Below, in pieces: positions 48,778 through 61,776 of a DNA stretch of 64,000 nucleotides. Both the position numbers and the translations under genes were made by a program. The notes beneath the pieces are model-generated. The model saw nothing but the letters and a program-made list of their open reading frames with translations, was not told the origin of the DNA and made no database searches. Source of the stretch: Cololabis saira (Eukaryota > Chordata > Actinopteri > Beloniformes > Belonidae). Where the stretch lies: assembly GCF_033807715.1 (NCBI RefSeq), contig NC_084587.1, forward strand, positions 26,775,017 through 26,839,016, read 5' to 3'. How positions within the stretch are numbered: position 1 is the stretch's first letter; the number at the start of each line of letters is the position of its first letter.

Positions 48778-49675
48778 AGGGGACCTATTATGAAAAACTA
48801 ATTTTTTCTTGCTTTAACATATATAAAGTGGTCTCCCCTCAGCCTGCCAACTCAGAGAAGGAGGAAAGCAACCAAATTCTGCAGTGTCTGTACAGCCGCC
48901 CGGATGAGCCATCCAGTGTGATGTGGCTTCCACGAGCCGTTCAGATTCTGCTGATTTTCGTTCCGTAACCAAAATGCAAACCACGCCCACAACTAAACAC
49001 CGTGTCCTAACTGCATGCGAGCGTCCGACTATCGCGTCGCACTGCGTGACATCGGACGCTCTCTGTCCATCTCCCTCCAGCCAGCTGCCACTTTATTGAG
49101 GTTTTTGTAGTGAAATGAGGAGGTATCATAGAGATAACTTCTCATTTCAACTTACTGGATCAGCCGTTCCCCATCCGTGACCGTTTCCTTCAGCACTTTA
49201 AACCAGCTTTCAAAACAAGCGACAGGAAGAAAATAAAGCAGGACGTCCGACAAATGTTCAGCTCAAAACGGTGCGCTGCGTCGCTGCGTCGCTGTGTCGC
49301 TGCATCGCTGCAGCCAGTTAGGAAAGTCCAATAGAAAATAAAGCAATGGAATTGATTTTGTCGCTGACGCTCGCTCGCATCGCATGCAGTTAGGACACGT
49401 TGTTAGGACACGGTGTAACACGGTGTAAAAATGGCGGAGCTTCCGCCATTTTTTTGTAGCGTGTATCACGTCATTTGAGTAATTGCGTCATGCAGTCAAT
49501 CAGCACAGTGCCTCATTATCATAGCCCCGCCCACTCAGAATCCCACATAGAGAAGGAGGTTAGAGAATGGGAAGATAAAGACATGGCTCAGAGGCTGAAT
49601 TTCTAAGTTATTTAGACATTTTAAGACATTCGAGGCCTGTTTAAAATAGGGATTAGATGCCATAATAGGTCCCCT
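48778..49675 (+). mobile_element. T2/Kolobok-like MITE, copy 2 (complete ends)
   Basis: Perfect termini AGGGGACCTATTATG and CATAATAGGTCCCCT, flanked by TTAA on both sides (48774-48777, 49676-49679), total 898 bp. It contains a short CGCTGCGT-type minisatellite and no transposase. It provides the empty site for the nested MITE in copy 1. Confidence 0.85.
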
Positions 49676-49679
49676 TTAA

Positions 49680-49954
49680 GCAAAGTTGGAAACTTTTATC
49701 AGCTGCATTATTTTGTGGCAACAAGGTCACCTTGTTGCTGGAATACAAAAGAAAGGCAAGTACTGGACTGGCCTGCATCATGAGGAAGGAGAAATGCACA
49801 CATTGGCAAAACTTTACAGGGGAAACAGATTGTGCCTGATTATATCCATATAAATGCTATTGTCTGAGTTTATACTTCGTCTGACAAAAATGCTTATATC
49901 AATTAAACTGTTGGTTGACTGCCAAGCTCTATTAAAAAGAAGCCTTCTCTTAAC
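49680..49954. other. Anonymous DNA
   Basis: No feature recognised. A short phrase ACTGGACTGGCCTGCATC resembles mariner-type coding sequence and may belong to the next element. Confidence 0.4.
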
Positions 49955-50510
49955 CTTGTACACAGGAAGTGACAACTTCTCTGGGCTTAAAAGCATCTGG
50001 GATGGACATCATACTGTGGAAATGTGTATTGTGGTCAAATGAATCAGTATTCTAGATAATTAAAAGAAAATGTAATGCCTTGTGCTCTGGACCAAAGACT
50101 AAAAGCACCAGATTGCTATTAGCAACAAATGCAAGCAGCTGCCTGTGGTGGTATTGGTTTCTGTCAATGCCTTTGGCAAAGGTCATTTACACTTCTATGA
50201 TGGCACCATTAATGGAGAAAATTTCATTGAGATTTTAAGGCAAAACATGCTTCCCTAAACATATTTTTCGAGGAGGTGAATGCATTTTTCAATAAGACAA
50301 TGCAAAACCACGTTCAGCTTACATTTCAAAAGGCATGGTTGAGGGTGTACAGGGATATAGGACTGGCCTGAATGCAGCTCTGACCTGCCTTCAAGACAGA
50401 ATGTGCTGAGAACTTTAAAATCAAAATTGCAACAACAACAGAATAGGATTAAACCTGGACCTGGAATGTTTCACATCTTGTTCTCATCAATGCCACAATG
50501 AATGACTTGA
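49955..50510 (+). pseudogene. Tc1/mariner transposase relic
   Basis: Frame by frame it matches a fish Tc1/mariner-type DDE transposase: VLWSNESVF at about 50021-50048 (the catalytic D of WSDES is N here), GPKTKSTR, a stretch corresponding to VSAFGKG at about 50160-50185, and FQ-stop-DNAK at about 50290 where the second catalytic aspartate follows an in-frame stop. Downstream, TGGCCTGAATGCAGC and CTGACCTGCC correspond to the WP-x-C-S-P-D-L stretch. No inverted repeats were found. Dead copy. Confidence 0.75.
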
Positions 50511-51843
50511 AAGAAAGAATAGCAATGATATAAATCGGTTTGGCTTTGCTATCCCATCTTTTTCCTTCTGTCTTTTTTTTCTTTTTTTTTTCAAACGCGG
50601 ATATAATTTTGTTAATGTTTGTGACATGCTTTGGTCCAAATACCACAGGAATAGAATACAAAAGCACATATCAATCATACCTTTACACCTGTGATCATTT
50701 TGGCCAATTGTAGAGGGGTTTTATGGGGCTCTTTTGAAATCTGTGTTACATCTTTTCACCACCCATTCGCAAGGTACTGTATAACATATTCACCCTGATA
50801 CGAAACTGGGTGGAGATAAAGATATGCAGGATGGGCATTTCTAATCTAATATGGGTCTCCAATGTATCAGAACCTTGCAAATCCGAACAACTTTATGAAT
50901 AGCTGTCCGAAATAAAACAAAGAAAACCACTTTATACGCTCAATTATTTCTTCTAAAATACATAAAATTTGACAGGGCAAAACACGAAATATCTTGGGAT
51001 AAAACTACCTGCGGTGAAATAAAAGTAAATGTAACAATCACAAGGATTTCTTTAACTTGCAAATTCCATTGCACATTCCAGTACCAACTTTTCTTAACAC
51101 CAGGTTGTATAAACTTTAATTTAAATAATATGGTAATGCCCTCTGAAGGATCCTATGTGGGTTTTGCTTAAATAATCTGCTGTTTTAAATGTCACTCTAC
51201 AGCTTTAGGCAAACATTACGCTGTTTGCAGCAACTGTCATTTCTAAAGATTTCCTGATGCCCAGCACAAAGCAGCGTTGATGATCTTTGGTTTTCTGAGT
51301 GTGTTTGTTTTTTGGCTTGAAAGTTACTGTTCATAATAAGTCTTGATAAAATATACATGATTAACTGTTTCCAGAGGCTCTTTATTATGCATAGTGGCCT
51401 GTGTGTGTACGTGGGCTGTGTTTATGTCTGTTTGTACTTTGTGTATCCCACAATGTTTTTGTGCATCAGGTGGATATTTACAGTTTTTCTGTATATTTCT
51501 TTTTCTGACTTAGATAAACAACTACAACACCTGCCCTTAAAACTAAAGAGTTAAAGGTGTTCACCCAGCCTGATATGAGTCTGAGAGGATCTGATGGCAT
51601 CCGTGGGAAGTAAACCTAATCCACAAACACCTTGACACAGGGCCCAAAGGATTAGTTGCTAATGTCCTGATACCAGACACTCCAGGACTCTTAAATGCTC
51701 AAATGCTCAGTTTCTATGCCCTGACTGGTTAGAACTCTTTCATTGGCATGAAGAGGACCCACTCTGTTTGGTCTGTAAAATATTATGGTTGAATATTTTA
51801 GCATAGAAAACATTAGCACTGTGTAGCCTAAACATACAAGTAT
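50511..51843. other. Anonymous DNA, nothing recognised
   Basis: Includes a T-rich stretch at about 50570-50595. No gene or repeat that I can support. Confidence 0.5.
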
Positions 51844-52545
51844 GGGCCTGATTTACTAAAGGTTTGCGTGCGTAAAAACCTGTGCAAACTTGACAGCACC
51901 CGCAAACCAATGTGCGAGCTGATCTACTAACGGCGTGCAAAGACGACTGCGTCTCTCAAATGAGCAAAATTGCACACGCAATTCAGTTAGTACTTTTGCC
52001 CTGATGAATAATCAAATATGGGGCGTACCCGGCAGAAATCCTAAATACTGGGAGGGGAAGATGCAAATTGCTCCATTTACCACACGCAATGAGATTTACC
52101 AAGCCTGAAAGTAATTGCGCGTATTGTGATTGCGTCTGTATTTAATACTAATTTGAAAGGAAGGTGCTAATCTGCTGCTGCTGTTATTGTGGCAAGGAGG
52201 CGACATCCAAAATCAAAGAATACGCAGAGAGAGAGTCTTTATTCTGCTGCATGCTATTTTAAAAATGGTTGCACAAGTTTTATTAAAGGCCACTTTTTCT
52301 TTAGTTCTTCGCCTTATATCTTGCTTCTTTTAATGTGCCCCCCTCCACTCGCCCACAAGCAGGCCAAGCCTTTGTGCCAAAACTTTGTATTTTATTGATT
52401 ACTTATCTTATTGAACGTGAAATCATCCTTCGTAAATTACATTTAATTAAAACCCGTGCTTATTAATCACAAAACACAGGTTAAACATCCTGACCAAATC
52501 CGCTCCGACCCGCTGTGTCAGGATCAGCGCAGAGACTGCAGCTTC

Positions 52546-52665
52546 GCCTGAATTATGCTTCTGCGTTAAATCGACGGCGTACGGTCGCTGAGCGGTGTGC
52601 GTCGCCGCGTAGCCTACGCCGTCGGTTCTGCGTTGGTGTGACGCGGAACCATAAATCAGCCTTTA
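52546..52665. mobile_element. Foldback MITE inside Harbinger copy 1
   Basis: Left arm GCCTGAATTATGCTTCTGCG and right arm, read on the other strand, GGCTGATTTATGGTTCCGCG are inverted repeats. The inner arms share CGACGGCGTA. CpG-rich and about 120 bp. Target duplication not determined. Confidence 0.6.
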
Positions 52666-53038
52666 GTGTGCGCTCTGTGCGCTGTTCTGAACACTTCTCT
52701 TCTCTTCTTGCCATATGATGGTCCCGTCTGTCACACATTTACTGTCAGTGTTTGCTATAGAATATATAATATTTGCAATATACTGTGGACATCTGAATAA
52801 AAACTTAACTCATAAATAGATGAATCAAAGCGCTCTCCAGCTCTGCGTCTGATGTCTTTTTCTCCTCAGATCATGCCGAGCACCGCCTGGGTCACGCAAA
52901 CCCGACCAATTCAATATTAAAATCAAATTCAGTCCTGTGGCCCGTTTTTCTATTTCGTATTTTTGATCTGTGCCTAAAATTGAAATATGAAAAACCAGAC
53001 GTTTTTCCGTTTTTTGTGTTACCAACTGCATTTATTCT

Positions 53039-53197
53039 CTAGGTTTTCTCCGATATTGCGTTTCTTTTGGTAATGTTTAAATTTCTTTGCTGTAGTTCAT
53101 GAATGTGTTTATTTGCCTCTTCCACTAATATCTCTAACTCCAACTCGTCAAATTTCATTTTGCGCTTGTGACTGTGCATTCCATCCAGACTCTCCAT
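53039..53197 (-). pseudogene. Harbinger Myb/SANT-like protein, truncated copy
   Basis: It starts with the same MESLDG sequence as the intact ORF at 61954-62286 and stays in frame for 52 codons, sharing KFDELELEILVEEANKHIHE. The conserved tryptophan is serine (TCG), and a small deletion then brings a TAG stop (53039-53041), removing the recognition helix. Below the usual ORF length cutoffs. Not functional. Confidence 0.8.
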
Positions 53198-53496
53198 GGC
53201 GCAGAGTTTGCGCTCGCAAACCTTAAGACACGCAACACCTCATTTAAATACTGCGGTTTGCACCTGTTATCAATTGCGCACGCAATCTTAGTTGATCACC
53301 CGCAAACCACACGCAAACAGCACGCGCAAACTTTTTCAGTGCACATGCAATTTAGTACTCTTTATTTAGGATCTTAGTAAATCGAGCCCTTTGAGTATTG
53401 CATATGGATGGTAAAAAAAAAAAATAGTTTTCCATTTTTGTGGAAAGTTTCAGAGGAAATTTCCACAAAACTGAAAAAACCCCAATGATTTTACAC

Positions 53497-53519
53497 ACGC
53501 ACACCCACACACACGCACG

Positions 53520-53563
<44 letters not shown>
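53497..53563. repeat. (CA)n microsatellite
   Basis: Imperfect ACACGC units then a perfect CA run of about 40 bp. Confidence 0.95.
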
Positions 53564-53564
<1 letters not shown>

Positions 53565-54956
53565 GTATAGGCAGCTTTGTGTGCTGATTGAAGAGAAGGA
53601 TGCAAGTTTAAGTGGGCTATTTTTCTCTTACTCACATGTACGGTAATCATATTTTTTTCTTTTTTTTTTACAAAACACTCACTGACGTCACACAAAATGT
53701 GGTGACAACATTTAAAAGATGGAAAACCTTTGGTTTGTTACTGAGCTTTTGAGGTTAACACTCAGAGCAGTTTCCAAATTTCAAGGAGTTCTGCAAATCT
53801 TTTTCCCATTTCCTCCTCCCTCCTTTTTTCCACATGCTGTCGACTGACTGGGTCTTTCCATACTGTCACCCCCCCGCCACCCTCCACCCCCTGGCATCAC
53901 ATTACACTCAGTCTGCTGAAACTTTCCTTTTTTACTTTTGTGCCACTCCTCTCTTGGTTTGTCACTTTCTCCTTTTTTTCCCTCTCTTATCCCCATTTCC
54001 TTTAATCTCACTACTCGCTGCCCCCTCTTTCTCTTTGGCTCCATACAAGGGAAATGGGGTGTCAACCCGCCCCAGAGGGGGTATCTGTTAACTGCACCCT
54101 GTGGCACCAGCTGTCTGTCTGAGGCCTGCTTTATTCGTACTATTACATGGCTTTGGGTGATGTCTATTTTTCCTCGTGTGTGCATGTGTGTGTGAGTGAG
54201 AGTGAGCGAGAGAACAAGATGGAGTGGTTGGTAACTCCATCTTGGACGGCATGCAGCTAAAAGCGTTGGGTTATAACAACTGCCAGGGCCTGCGTTTGAT
54301 GAGGCTATAGACAAGGATAGAAGGACAAATTGGGTGTGGTGCCTCACAGCTGTGTGTGGGTGTGTGTTTGTGGGTTTGTAGCATTTGTAGCCCATTTCCA
54401 TCAATGCCAGCCCCTGTGTGAGTACTTAGTGATTATAGTGGTCTAGCATTGTTAATTTGTGTAATCAGTGTTTAATTGGCATTGAGGAAACACATTAATC
54501 AGACCAGAATAACTGCCCGTCTTCTCTACACAGTCATTCATTAGTCCCTTTCACTCAGCCAATCAGAGGCAGCCATGAAAACTGGCCACACCACGGTACA
54601 ATCAGGTTCTACTTAAAGCACAAGAATGAGACAATAATAGTGAAAACATTCTTTTCTGCCACTTTTAAAGCACAATTATTTGAGCGCTAAAGCTTGTGCT
54701 TAAATGTAACAGTGTGTGGTATTTCTGAAGTCAGGCCACTCATCACTACTCATTTGGTCCTCATCTTCATTTACATGTGCTGTATATTAACATACATGTA
54801 TGATATGTGTTTAAGGGGTGTATATGAGGAATATCTCAAATCTGTCATGCTCTCTTGCATTTAAGCATGTCTTTGACATGGATGGGTATGACATTTTATG
54901 CAGGAGTCCAGATAGTCAGAATTCAGCACCATTTTCTTATCTTGTTTGAGATAGTG
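53564..54956. other. Anonymous DNA with polypyrimidine stretches
   Basis: Pyrimidine-rich at 53800-54040. It contains a 207-codon minus-strand frame (53781-54404) of low-complexity composition without a recognisable domain, which I do not call as a gene. Confidence 0.5.
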
Positions 54957-55113
54957 TATCCATCCATCCATCCATCCATCCATCCATCCATCCATCCATC
55001 CATCCATCCATCCATCCATCCATCCATCCATCCATCCATCCATCCATCCATCCATCCATCCATCCATCCATCCATCCATCCATCCATCCATCCATCCATC
55101 CATCCATCCATCC
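54957..55113. repeat. (CCAT)n microsatellite, about 39 units
   Basis: Perfect 4-bp repeat of 157 bp, open in all frames (repeating Ile-His-Pro-Ser or Trp-Met-Asp-Gly), so long ORFs here are artefacts. Confidence 0.98.
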
Positions 55114-58100
55114 AGCTTGCTCTCTTTTGATTCTGTCACTCACTATCTGAACAGACTACTGTTGCATATTCATGCTTGAACAAATTAATTGCTGTAGCAG
55201 TTTGAAAAGTTTCTATAAACTAGTTGGCATGAGTATAACCAAACAAGCATTCCTCCTGTGTCTGATTGCGTATTTATTGAGTTTGTGTGAACGATATCCA
55301 TGGCCACATATGTATATTAGATGGAGAGAGGGAGCGAGAGCTGTGGGGTGCTGGATCGAAGCTCTACATGTAGCGATGCAATACGAAATTTCACTATCAT
55401 TGATTCAAAAAAATGATAATTTAACAATGGATTGCAAAATTTTTTGAGTACTTATGTATATACTGTACATGCACGGCTTCTCCATTTTTCAACACTGCAA
55501 AAATACTGAAAATGTATTCACAAAATTTGAATACTTTATGTGTAACTTGTCAAAGGCATCCTGGGGCTCTTCCCTCTTCAAATGGATTCATATAAAGACA
55601 AGATTTAGTCGACAGTTTCTTGAATCCTCCCTTGGCCCCACTTAACTGCAACCAACAGACAAAAAGACAAATTTCAGCAGGGTCTATTGAAGGACTATTT
55701 GCATTAATGAAGACCTTATTTCTAAATCCTTTTTATATTTGTGCCAGCAATAATGTGACAATAGCCAGTTAGCAGTTCTACTGACTTAACCGTGCAAGAG
55801 TAAATTATTGGAGTTTTCCGTAATGCAGTTTAACGTTTCTTCACCAACTTGATTAACAATCATTAGTCCTCCTCGATGCTTCTAATTAGATTTGGAAGTA
55901 ATGTTTTATAAAAGTGTGTGACAAAACCATTCAAGCTTTCGGTGGGAGACTACGTGGAAAAGTTTTCAAGTATTCACAGATATCATGGCTGAGTTGACAA
56001 AATTAAGTATTTAAGTGGTTTTCAAAGTGGTTTAGAAAGAAACAGACAGGATGCACTCTCTGGTTTACGTTAAATAACTCTGACACTGTTGGAGGGTTAT
56101 TTGTCTTTTATAAGGATTGAATCCAGCTGGCACATCCGTGCAGGTGTTACAAACTGTAGCGAACACTTAGGATCTTTAGTTTAAAGACATTTTCTTCTTA
56201 ACCCAACCTCTTTGTTTGTTTGTTTGGGTGCTGTGACATTATTGGCTAACTGTTCTAACTTATTGAGATAGCAAAGGAGGAGACAATAGAGCTGCATAAT
56301 TTTACTGTGACATACTGTGAACTCCCAAAACGTTTTTTCTAATTATAAGTTGATAATGATATGATAACTTATAAAGGGAATTTTTATATGGTAAAATGAA
56401 AAGTAATTTTGATCTCTTGGGTGAATAGGTGGGTTTTATGAGGATTTTTGTTGAACTGGCATCTAAGGCATCTAAGTTTGTCCTTGTCATCACTTATGTG
56501 AAATCACATCTGTTGCCATCATCTTTTCTGTAAGCTTAAATTGATACTTTTAATGTGCACACAGCCACAGTCGTGTTTATTACGAAACAATGAACACTGT
56601 GAATTATAGAATATTGTGCTTTTCCCATATTACTCCATTTGGCACTGACTTAGTTGATTAGTTCAGCCTTGACCATCTTTAATTTAGTCTGGATTTGTGT
56701 GTGTAACCACAAGTGTCTTTTTCCCTGCTTGTGCTTGTTAGCACCGCACAAGCAGCAGAGTGCACTTTTTAATTACAGCTCTCTGATAATTTAGAGAGGA
56801 GGGGGAAGAGCACAGGAGGGGGAGACAGAAAGCAGTGTAGGAGGGTTAAATTAATCTCACAGTTCGCTTCATCCATTGCTTTTGGCCTCATACTTCCTTT
56901 TAAAGACATGAATCACTGATTATCCCAGAGAAAGCCTCAGAGAGTATGTTAGATTAGCAGCAGCACTAATATAATCATATAATCAGATTGTAAGTACATC
57001 AGCCATAACTGCTTTTTCTTTAATAAAGAGGTAATGCAAAAAGGAGTAAATGAGGACCTTGCTACTAAATGATTGTATATAAACAAACGAGTTCATGGTA
57101 ATATATGTAAGTTTGTTTTTAGCTCTGTTCATGAACATGGGAAAATGTGAAATGTATTTTCTAGTAACAAAACATTTGTCTCTTATGCATAGCTCTTACT
57201 GCTGTTTTTACCAGTTCTTCACACATGGGGTATACATAATTATACAAATAGCTTGAACATCCATTAATTTAGAACTATTTATATTGATGTATATATTATT
57301 CTCTTTAACATACTGCCTGTATGCATACTCTGGGTTTTTGTGTTTCTGCAGAAACTTCAGATATTTCATGTGTTTCAGAAAAAAAAGAAAGCTGTTGATA
57401 ACTTCAGATCCTCCTAACATCAAACCAATGTCATACGAAGATGTGAAAAACAGCAGAAATGGAAAGCAAGGAAAAAAAAAACTTAAAAACTTAAAAAAAT
57501 AAAACTTGGATGTTTTATTTTGGATGGAAAAGGAATTTAAGATGAGGAACTCTTCTTTCCAGGCCATTAAGACATGTTTCTTGAGATTTTCATACCATGT
57601 TTTCTAGAAAAAGAAATGAAATAAACTATTCAGTTTTGACAGTTTATTTATACTCACAAATTGAAAATGCACTTTCGGTCATCTTCCATGTTGTGTTGTA
57701 TGATATTAAAAAGAGGAAAAATAAAAGGAGGTGTCATTCATAGAAAAAGCAAAAAGATGTAAGACCTAAAAGCAGATGGAGATACTGCTTTATGCTGCAA
57801 TCCAGTGTAGGGGGCAGGACGTTATAAATAAACACATATATGCATCATTAACTCCGGACTTTATTCGGGTCTTCTCATGTACTTTTAGTTGTGGTTAGCA
57901 TTTTTAAAGAATTCTATTCTGAGGCTTTCATTGTGTTGGTATTGGTATTTTTGTGTGTGAAGTATATTCTGTGTACGTATGTGTTGAGGGCATACATTTG
58001 TATTCAGATGTATATATAGGAAGGGGGGAATTTCTGTGAGAGTGCATGTTTTCACACTTTTGGGAATAACAGGAGTGTTAAAACCTTTCTGGCAGTATCT

Positions 58101-60465
58101 GCAGATGGCATTTTCACTCCTTTCTCTTTCATCAATATTCCTCTACTACTGATTTGATCTTAGAGGGAGAGACATTTGAGACATTTAGACACAGCCATCC
58201 TCCAACGCAGGTTTTTCTCCATCCTTTCCTCTGTGTTCTCCTTTCCCAACAAGCTTTTAGACTCCCCTTATACTCTCACCCGATCCACAAGAGACTGCTT
58301 ACTTTTATTCTGCTTCCATTGCTGTTTATCCTTACTTTGCTCATGGTTTCAGGTGTGCCTATCTGGTTTAATCAGTATCTATGCTCTTCAATACCATCAT
58401 GTCTTTAGTAGATCTTGGAACGTATCTGTTTGCATGGGGGTCTGTTTATTCAGAAATTTAGTGAAAATAAGTCTCCTCTCATCCGCCCCTTCAACCTCCA
58501 GTCTTTTATCAGAGGCCTGGGTGCTTGTTAACTTTTGCTTGGACTGTTCTCTACTGGACTGAGATCTCTGATGTAGTTGCGGGAATCTGTGTAAGCGACT
58601 TTCCCACTTTAGGGGTCAAGACCCAGAGTGCTATAAAATACCACTTTTTTTCTAGCTACTAGTGTTCTCTCTTCTTAATGTTGCTGATACTTGGGATCGC
58701 TCCATCTATCAACACTGCCTTCTGCTGAAGTGTAATGGATACCACAATCTCAGGGGCATCTTTGCACAGCCTAGGCCCAGGTGCCCTGTCTGGTGTTATA
58801 CATCTTTGCTTCTGTTGCTCTTGTGCCAGACACTCCTGAGGTTTTCCAGTGCTACATGCGGTACATGGACTTATCCAGTGGGGTATCTGATTACGGGTCA
58901 GGCATACGTTTTGATAGCTTGGGCTTTGTTCTTCCTATTCAGCTGTCAGCTGGCTCTTTAGGATCCGTTTTACTCTTTGTAGGTACCTTGTGGCTGATTT
59001 ATTACCTAAAAAGAACAAGGCAGATCCTATATACACGGACACAAAGATTTAGACATGATTAAGAAAACCTGTTGAAGTTCAAGCCAAGTAACAGCATTTT
59101 AGAAGAAATGTAAGTTTAATAACTGTGTGAACGTGGCACTTTTGTTGGTGCCAGATGGTTGAGTGCGAGTCTAGAAACTGCTGATGTGCTGGAATTTCTT
59201 TCCACACATAATCATCTCATCAGAAAATCATCAGAAAAAGAGAAATATCCAGTGAAGAGCAATTCTCTGGCTGAAAATACTTTGTTATATGAGTTCAATG
59301 AAGTTCATATTATCTATATTTACTATAGCTTGTTTGGTTTCTTCTGTTATTGGACACACGGTTTGTCATGACATGCAGCACCTGAAAAATGCCTGATGCT
59401 TCATGGCAAGCTGTGTGTCTGGTGACAGAATAAATTAGACAAGCTAAAATGATTTGTTTACTGCATGAGCTGTTGCCATTTCCTTCTTTTTTGCACTTTA
59501 AATGGATATTGAAAGACCCATTTGAGTTATTTATTTTTTAGTTATTTCACAATAATTATTGTGAAATTATCATTTCACTAGTTATTTTACAGTCGTATAA
59601 TTCAGGCAACAGCTCAAAATTTTTTTTTAATAACACTAACCCACATCAATATCTGATCGGATCTAATCAAATGGTGATAAAAAACAGAAAACAGAAGGGC
59701 TAATACCGCATTTAACTTTTTTACTTGAAACCTTTGGGAAGCGACCGCACACCGAGACTGTGTGTGGCCTGAAACAAGATTCAAAGTTTCGGTAAAACAA
59801 CGTCAGACAAGTATCCTTGCTTGCTATTGTGTATTTTAAGCTCAAATCCATTTTCCGAAAATACTAGGTTCAAGGTTTAACGTATCGTATCAGCAATTTG
59901 TTGTACAGCCAGGAGACCATTCATAGATCAATAAACAATGCTAACAATATATACAAAACTAACTCTTAAATAAAAGTAACTGTCAAAGTGCATTATCCAG
60001 CAGGCTGATTGCAGCAGTGAGACGGGGACTTTTGAACCTTTATGTTCTGCACTTCAGTAAACTGTATCTGCTGCATTGGAAATCACTATGCTCAACTAAA
60101 GAAAAAGAGCAATCATCCAGTGCCAGGAGTTCCATGATTTTCTGCCTAAAAACTTGGCTTTTTTACTTTGGTTGATGAGTGTTCTTCAGAAAGTTAAACA
60201 TTGTTTTTGACAGTTATGTTACTTACATTCCAAAAGAAGCAGTAGAGTGCCCTAATTTTCCTCTCTTTTTCACATGTACCGGTATGCCTTTTTAAGCCAT
60301 TGAGATGTCGTGCAACTATGACTCTGTGAAAAGGCACCACATTTACTTGGTCATCATGGTTGTAGACACATATGTCTGGTGACACCTGGCTGTTATGCAG
60401 GACCAAAATTGACATGATTGAAAATAAAAGCAGAAATATGTATATATTTTGTTTTTCCTTTTCCT

Positions 60466-60473
<8 letters not shown>
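55114..60473. other. Anonymous DNA, over 5 kb without a supported gene
   Basis: AT-rich, apparently single copy. One weak exon-like stretch is noted at 58840-59062 (see findings). No repeat family, RNA gene or domain recognised. Confidence 0.45.

Positions 60474-60535
<62 letters not shown>
60474..60535. repeat. (TA)n microsatellite
   Basis: About 30 perfect TA units. Confidence 0.97.
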
Positions 60536-60540
<5 letters not shown>

Positions 60541-61012
60541 CTGCGTTTATAAGTGTCCGTTTGCTCTAAAAGCTCAGGGCAGAGCACAAGCTCAAGCGTG
60601 CTTAACTCTGGGCTCGGTTCAACTCTGCAGGATTAGCGGCTGTCCTCTCCTGTTGTCACGCTGTCCTCTCTTTTTCCTGTATCTCAGTATTTTCACCTAG
60701 CTGCTGGAGCCACATCTGTTTCTGTTGCTATCTGTATGTATTTATTCACACTTACTGCAGCAAACAGATTTTCTCTGTTCCTTTCCACCAGTCGTTTCCC
60801 TGTCTTCCCTCTCCTCTCACCCCCCCACCCCCCCAACATATGGCAGTGTGAAATCCACAGCCGCAAGGCTCTAATTTATTTAGCTAACGATCTACATCAC
60901 CTTCCTGAATGCAGAATGGAGGTCTAGTCTTTCCCTCTCTCCGTCTGTTCCCCTCTTTCTTCATGCTGTCTAGAGCCATCTCTCTGCCTCACCTGTTGTT
61001 CCATGTGTGTAA
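60536..61012. other. Anonymous pyrimidine-rich DNA
   Basis: Nothing recognised. Confidence 0.5.
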
Positions 61013-61077
61013 ACACACACACACACACAGGCACGCGCACGCACACGCACACGCACACGCACACGCACACGCACACT
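61013..61077. repeat. (CA)n/(CACACG)n microsatellite
   Basis: A short CA run, then six-base CACACG units. Confidence 0.95.
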
Positions 61078-61460
61078 TGTTTAATCTAATTAAGCAGGAC
61101 CATGTTTTATCAAGAAGGTTGTAAATACTGATACTGTATTAGTGGAATGAAAATTGAAGTTTTTGTAGTGTATATGAGTGTTTCTATGTGGGATTGTATG
61201 CGTGTATGTTCTATGCAGAATTCCAAGCTCAGAACAAATTAGTTTTTGTTTCACTGCTTTACTGTTTTTTTCCAGTCTTACCTTTTTTCACACTTTACAC
61301 ACTTTCTTTTAGCAGCTTTTAATTAAATCCCTAGAATTAAGATATTTGTTCAAGTCAGACATCCACACCTTACCTTCATTAGAACCAGGTCGTTTTCCAG
61401 CTCTTTCCATCCAGCCTGCAGTAATACTGCCTGCCATTAAGAGTTAGCTGCTTCTGTAGG
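61078..61460. other. Anonymous DNA
   Basis: Nothing recognised. Confidence 0.5.
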
Positions 61461-61773
61461 TAGTCATCCATCCATCCATTTTCTATACCTGCATAATGGC
61501 CTTGGTTGGAGCCTATCCCAGCTCATTACAGGCGAAAGGCTGGGGTCATCCTGGACAGGTTGCTAGTCCATCGCAAGGTCACATACAGGTATACAGACAA
61601 ATAACCACACACCCTTAGTGACAATTTAGAATCAACAATCAACCTAACATGCATGTTTTTGGACTGTGGAAGGAAGCCGGAGTACTTGTAGAAAACCCAC
61701 CCAAGCACAGGGAGAACATGCAAACTCCACACAACCAGGAACCTTTTTGCTGTGAGGTAACAGCGCTAACCAC
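61461..61773 (+). repeat. Abundant dispersed fish repeat (LINE/SINE-like)
   Basis: Typical sequence signs: CATCCATCCATCCATTTTCT, GGAGCCTATCCCAGCT, CTGGACAGGTTGC, GGACTGTGGAAGGAAGCCGG and GGGAGAACATGCAAACTCCA, ending CGCTAACCAC. It is very common in teleost genomes. I do not assign the class with certainty. Its right end is cut by the Harbinger insertion. Confidence 0.75.
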
Positions 61774-61776
61774 TAA

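Larger units (their letters stand above)
51844..53389 (-). mobile_element. PIF/Harbinger-type element, copy 1 (inverted, long form)
   Basis: Left end GGGCCTGATTTACTAAAGG and right end TTAGTAAATCGAGCCC are the same termini as the element at 61777-62667, in opposite orientation. Internal sequence aligns with that copy except for about 650 extra bp (about 52335-53015) replacing a short piece of the Myb-like ORF. The target duplication is not clean here. Confidence 0.75.

Noticed and set aside
53781..54404. 207-residue minus-strand ORF
   Set aside because: Covers a pyrimidine-rich low-complexity stretch, has no recognisable domain, and its composition equals that of the flanking noncoding DNA.
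54855..55139. ORFs with Ile-His-Pro-Ser or Trp-Met-Asp-Gly repeats
   Set aside because: The CCAT microsatellite is open in all frames.
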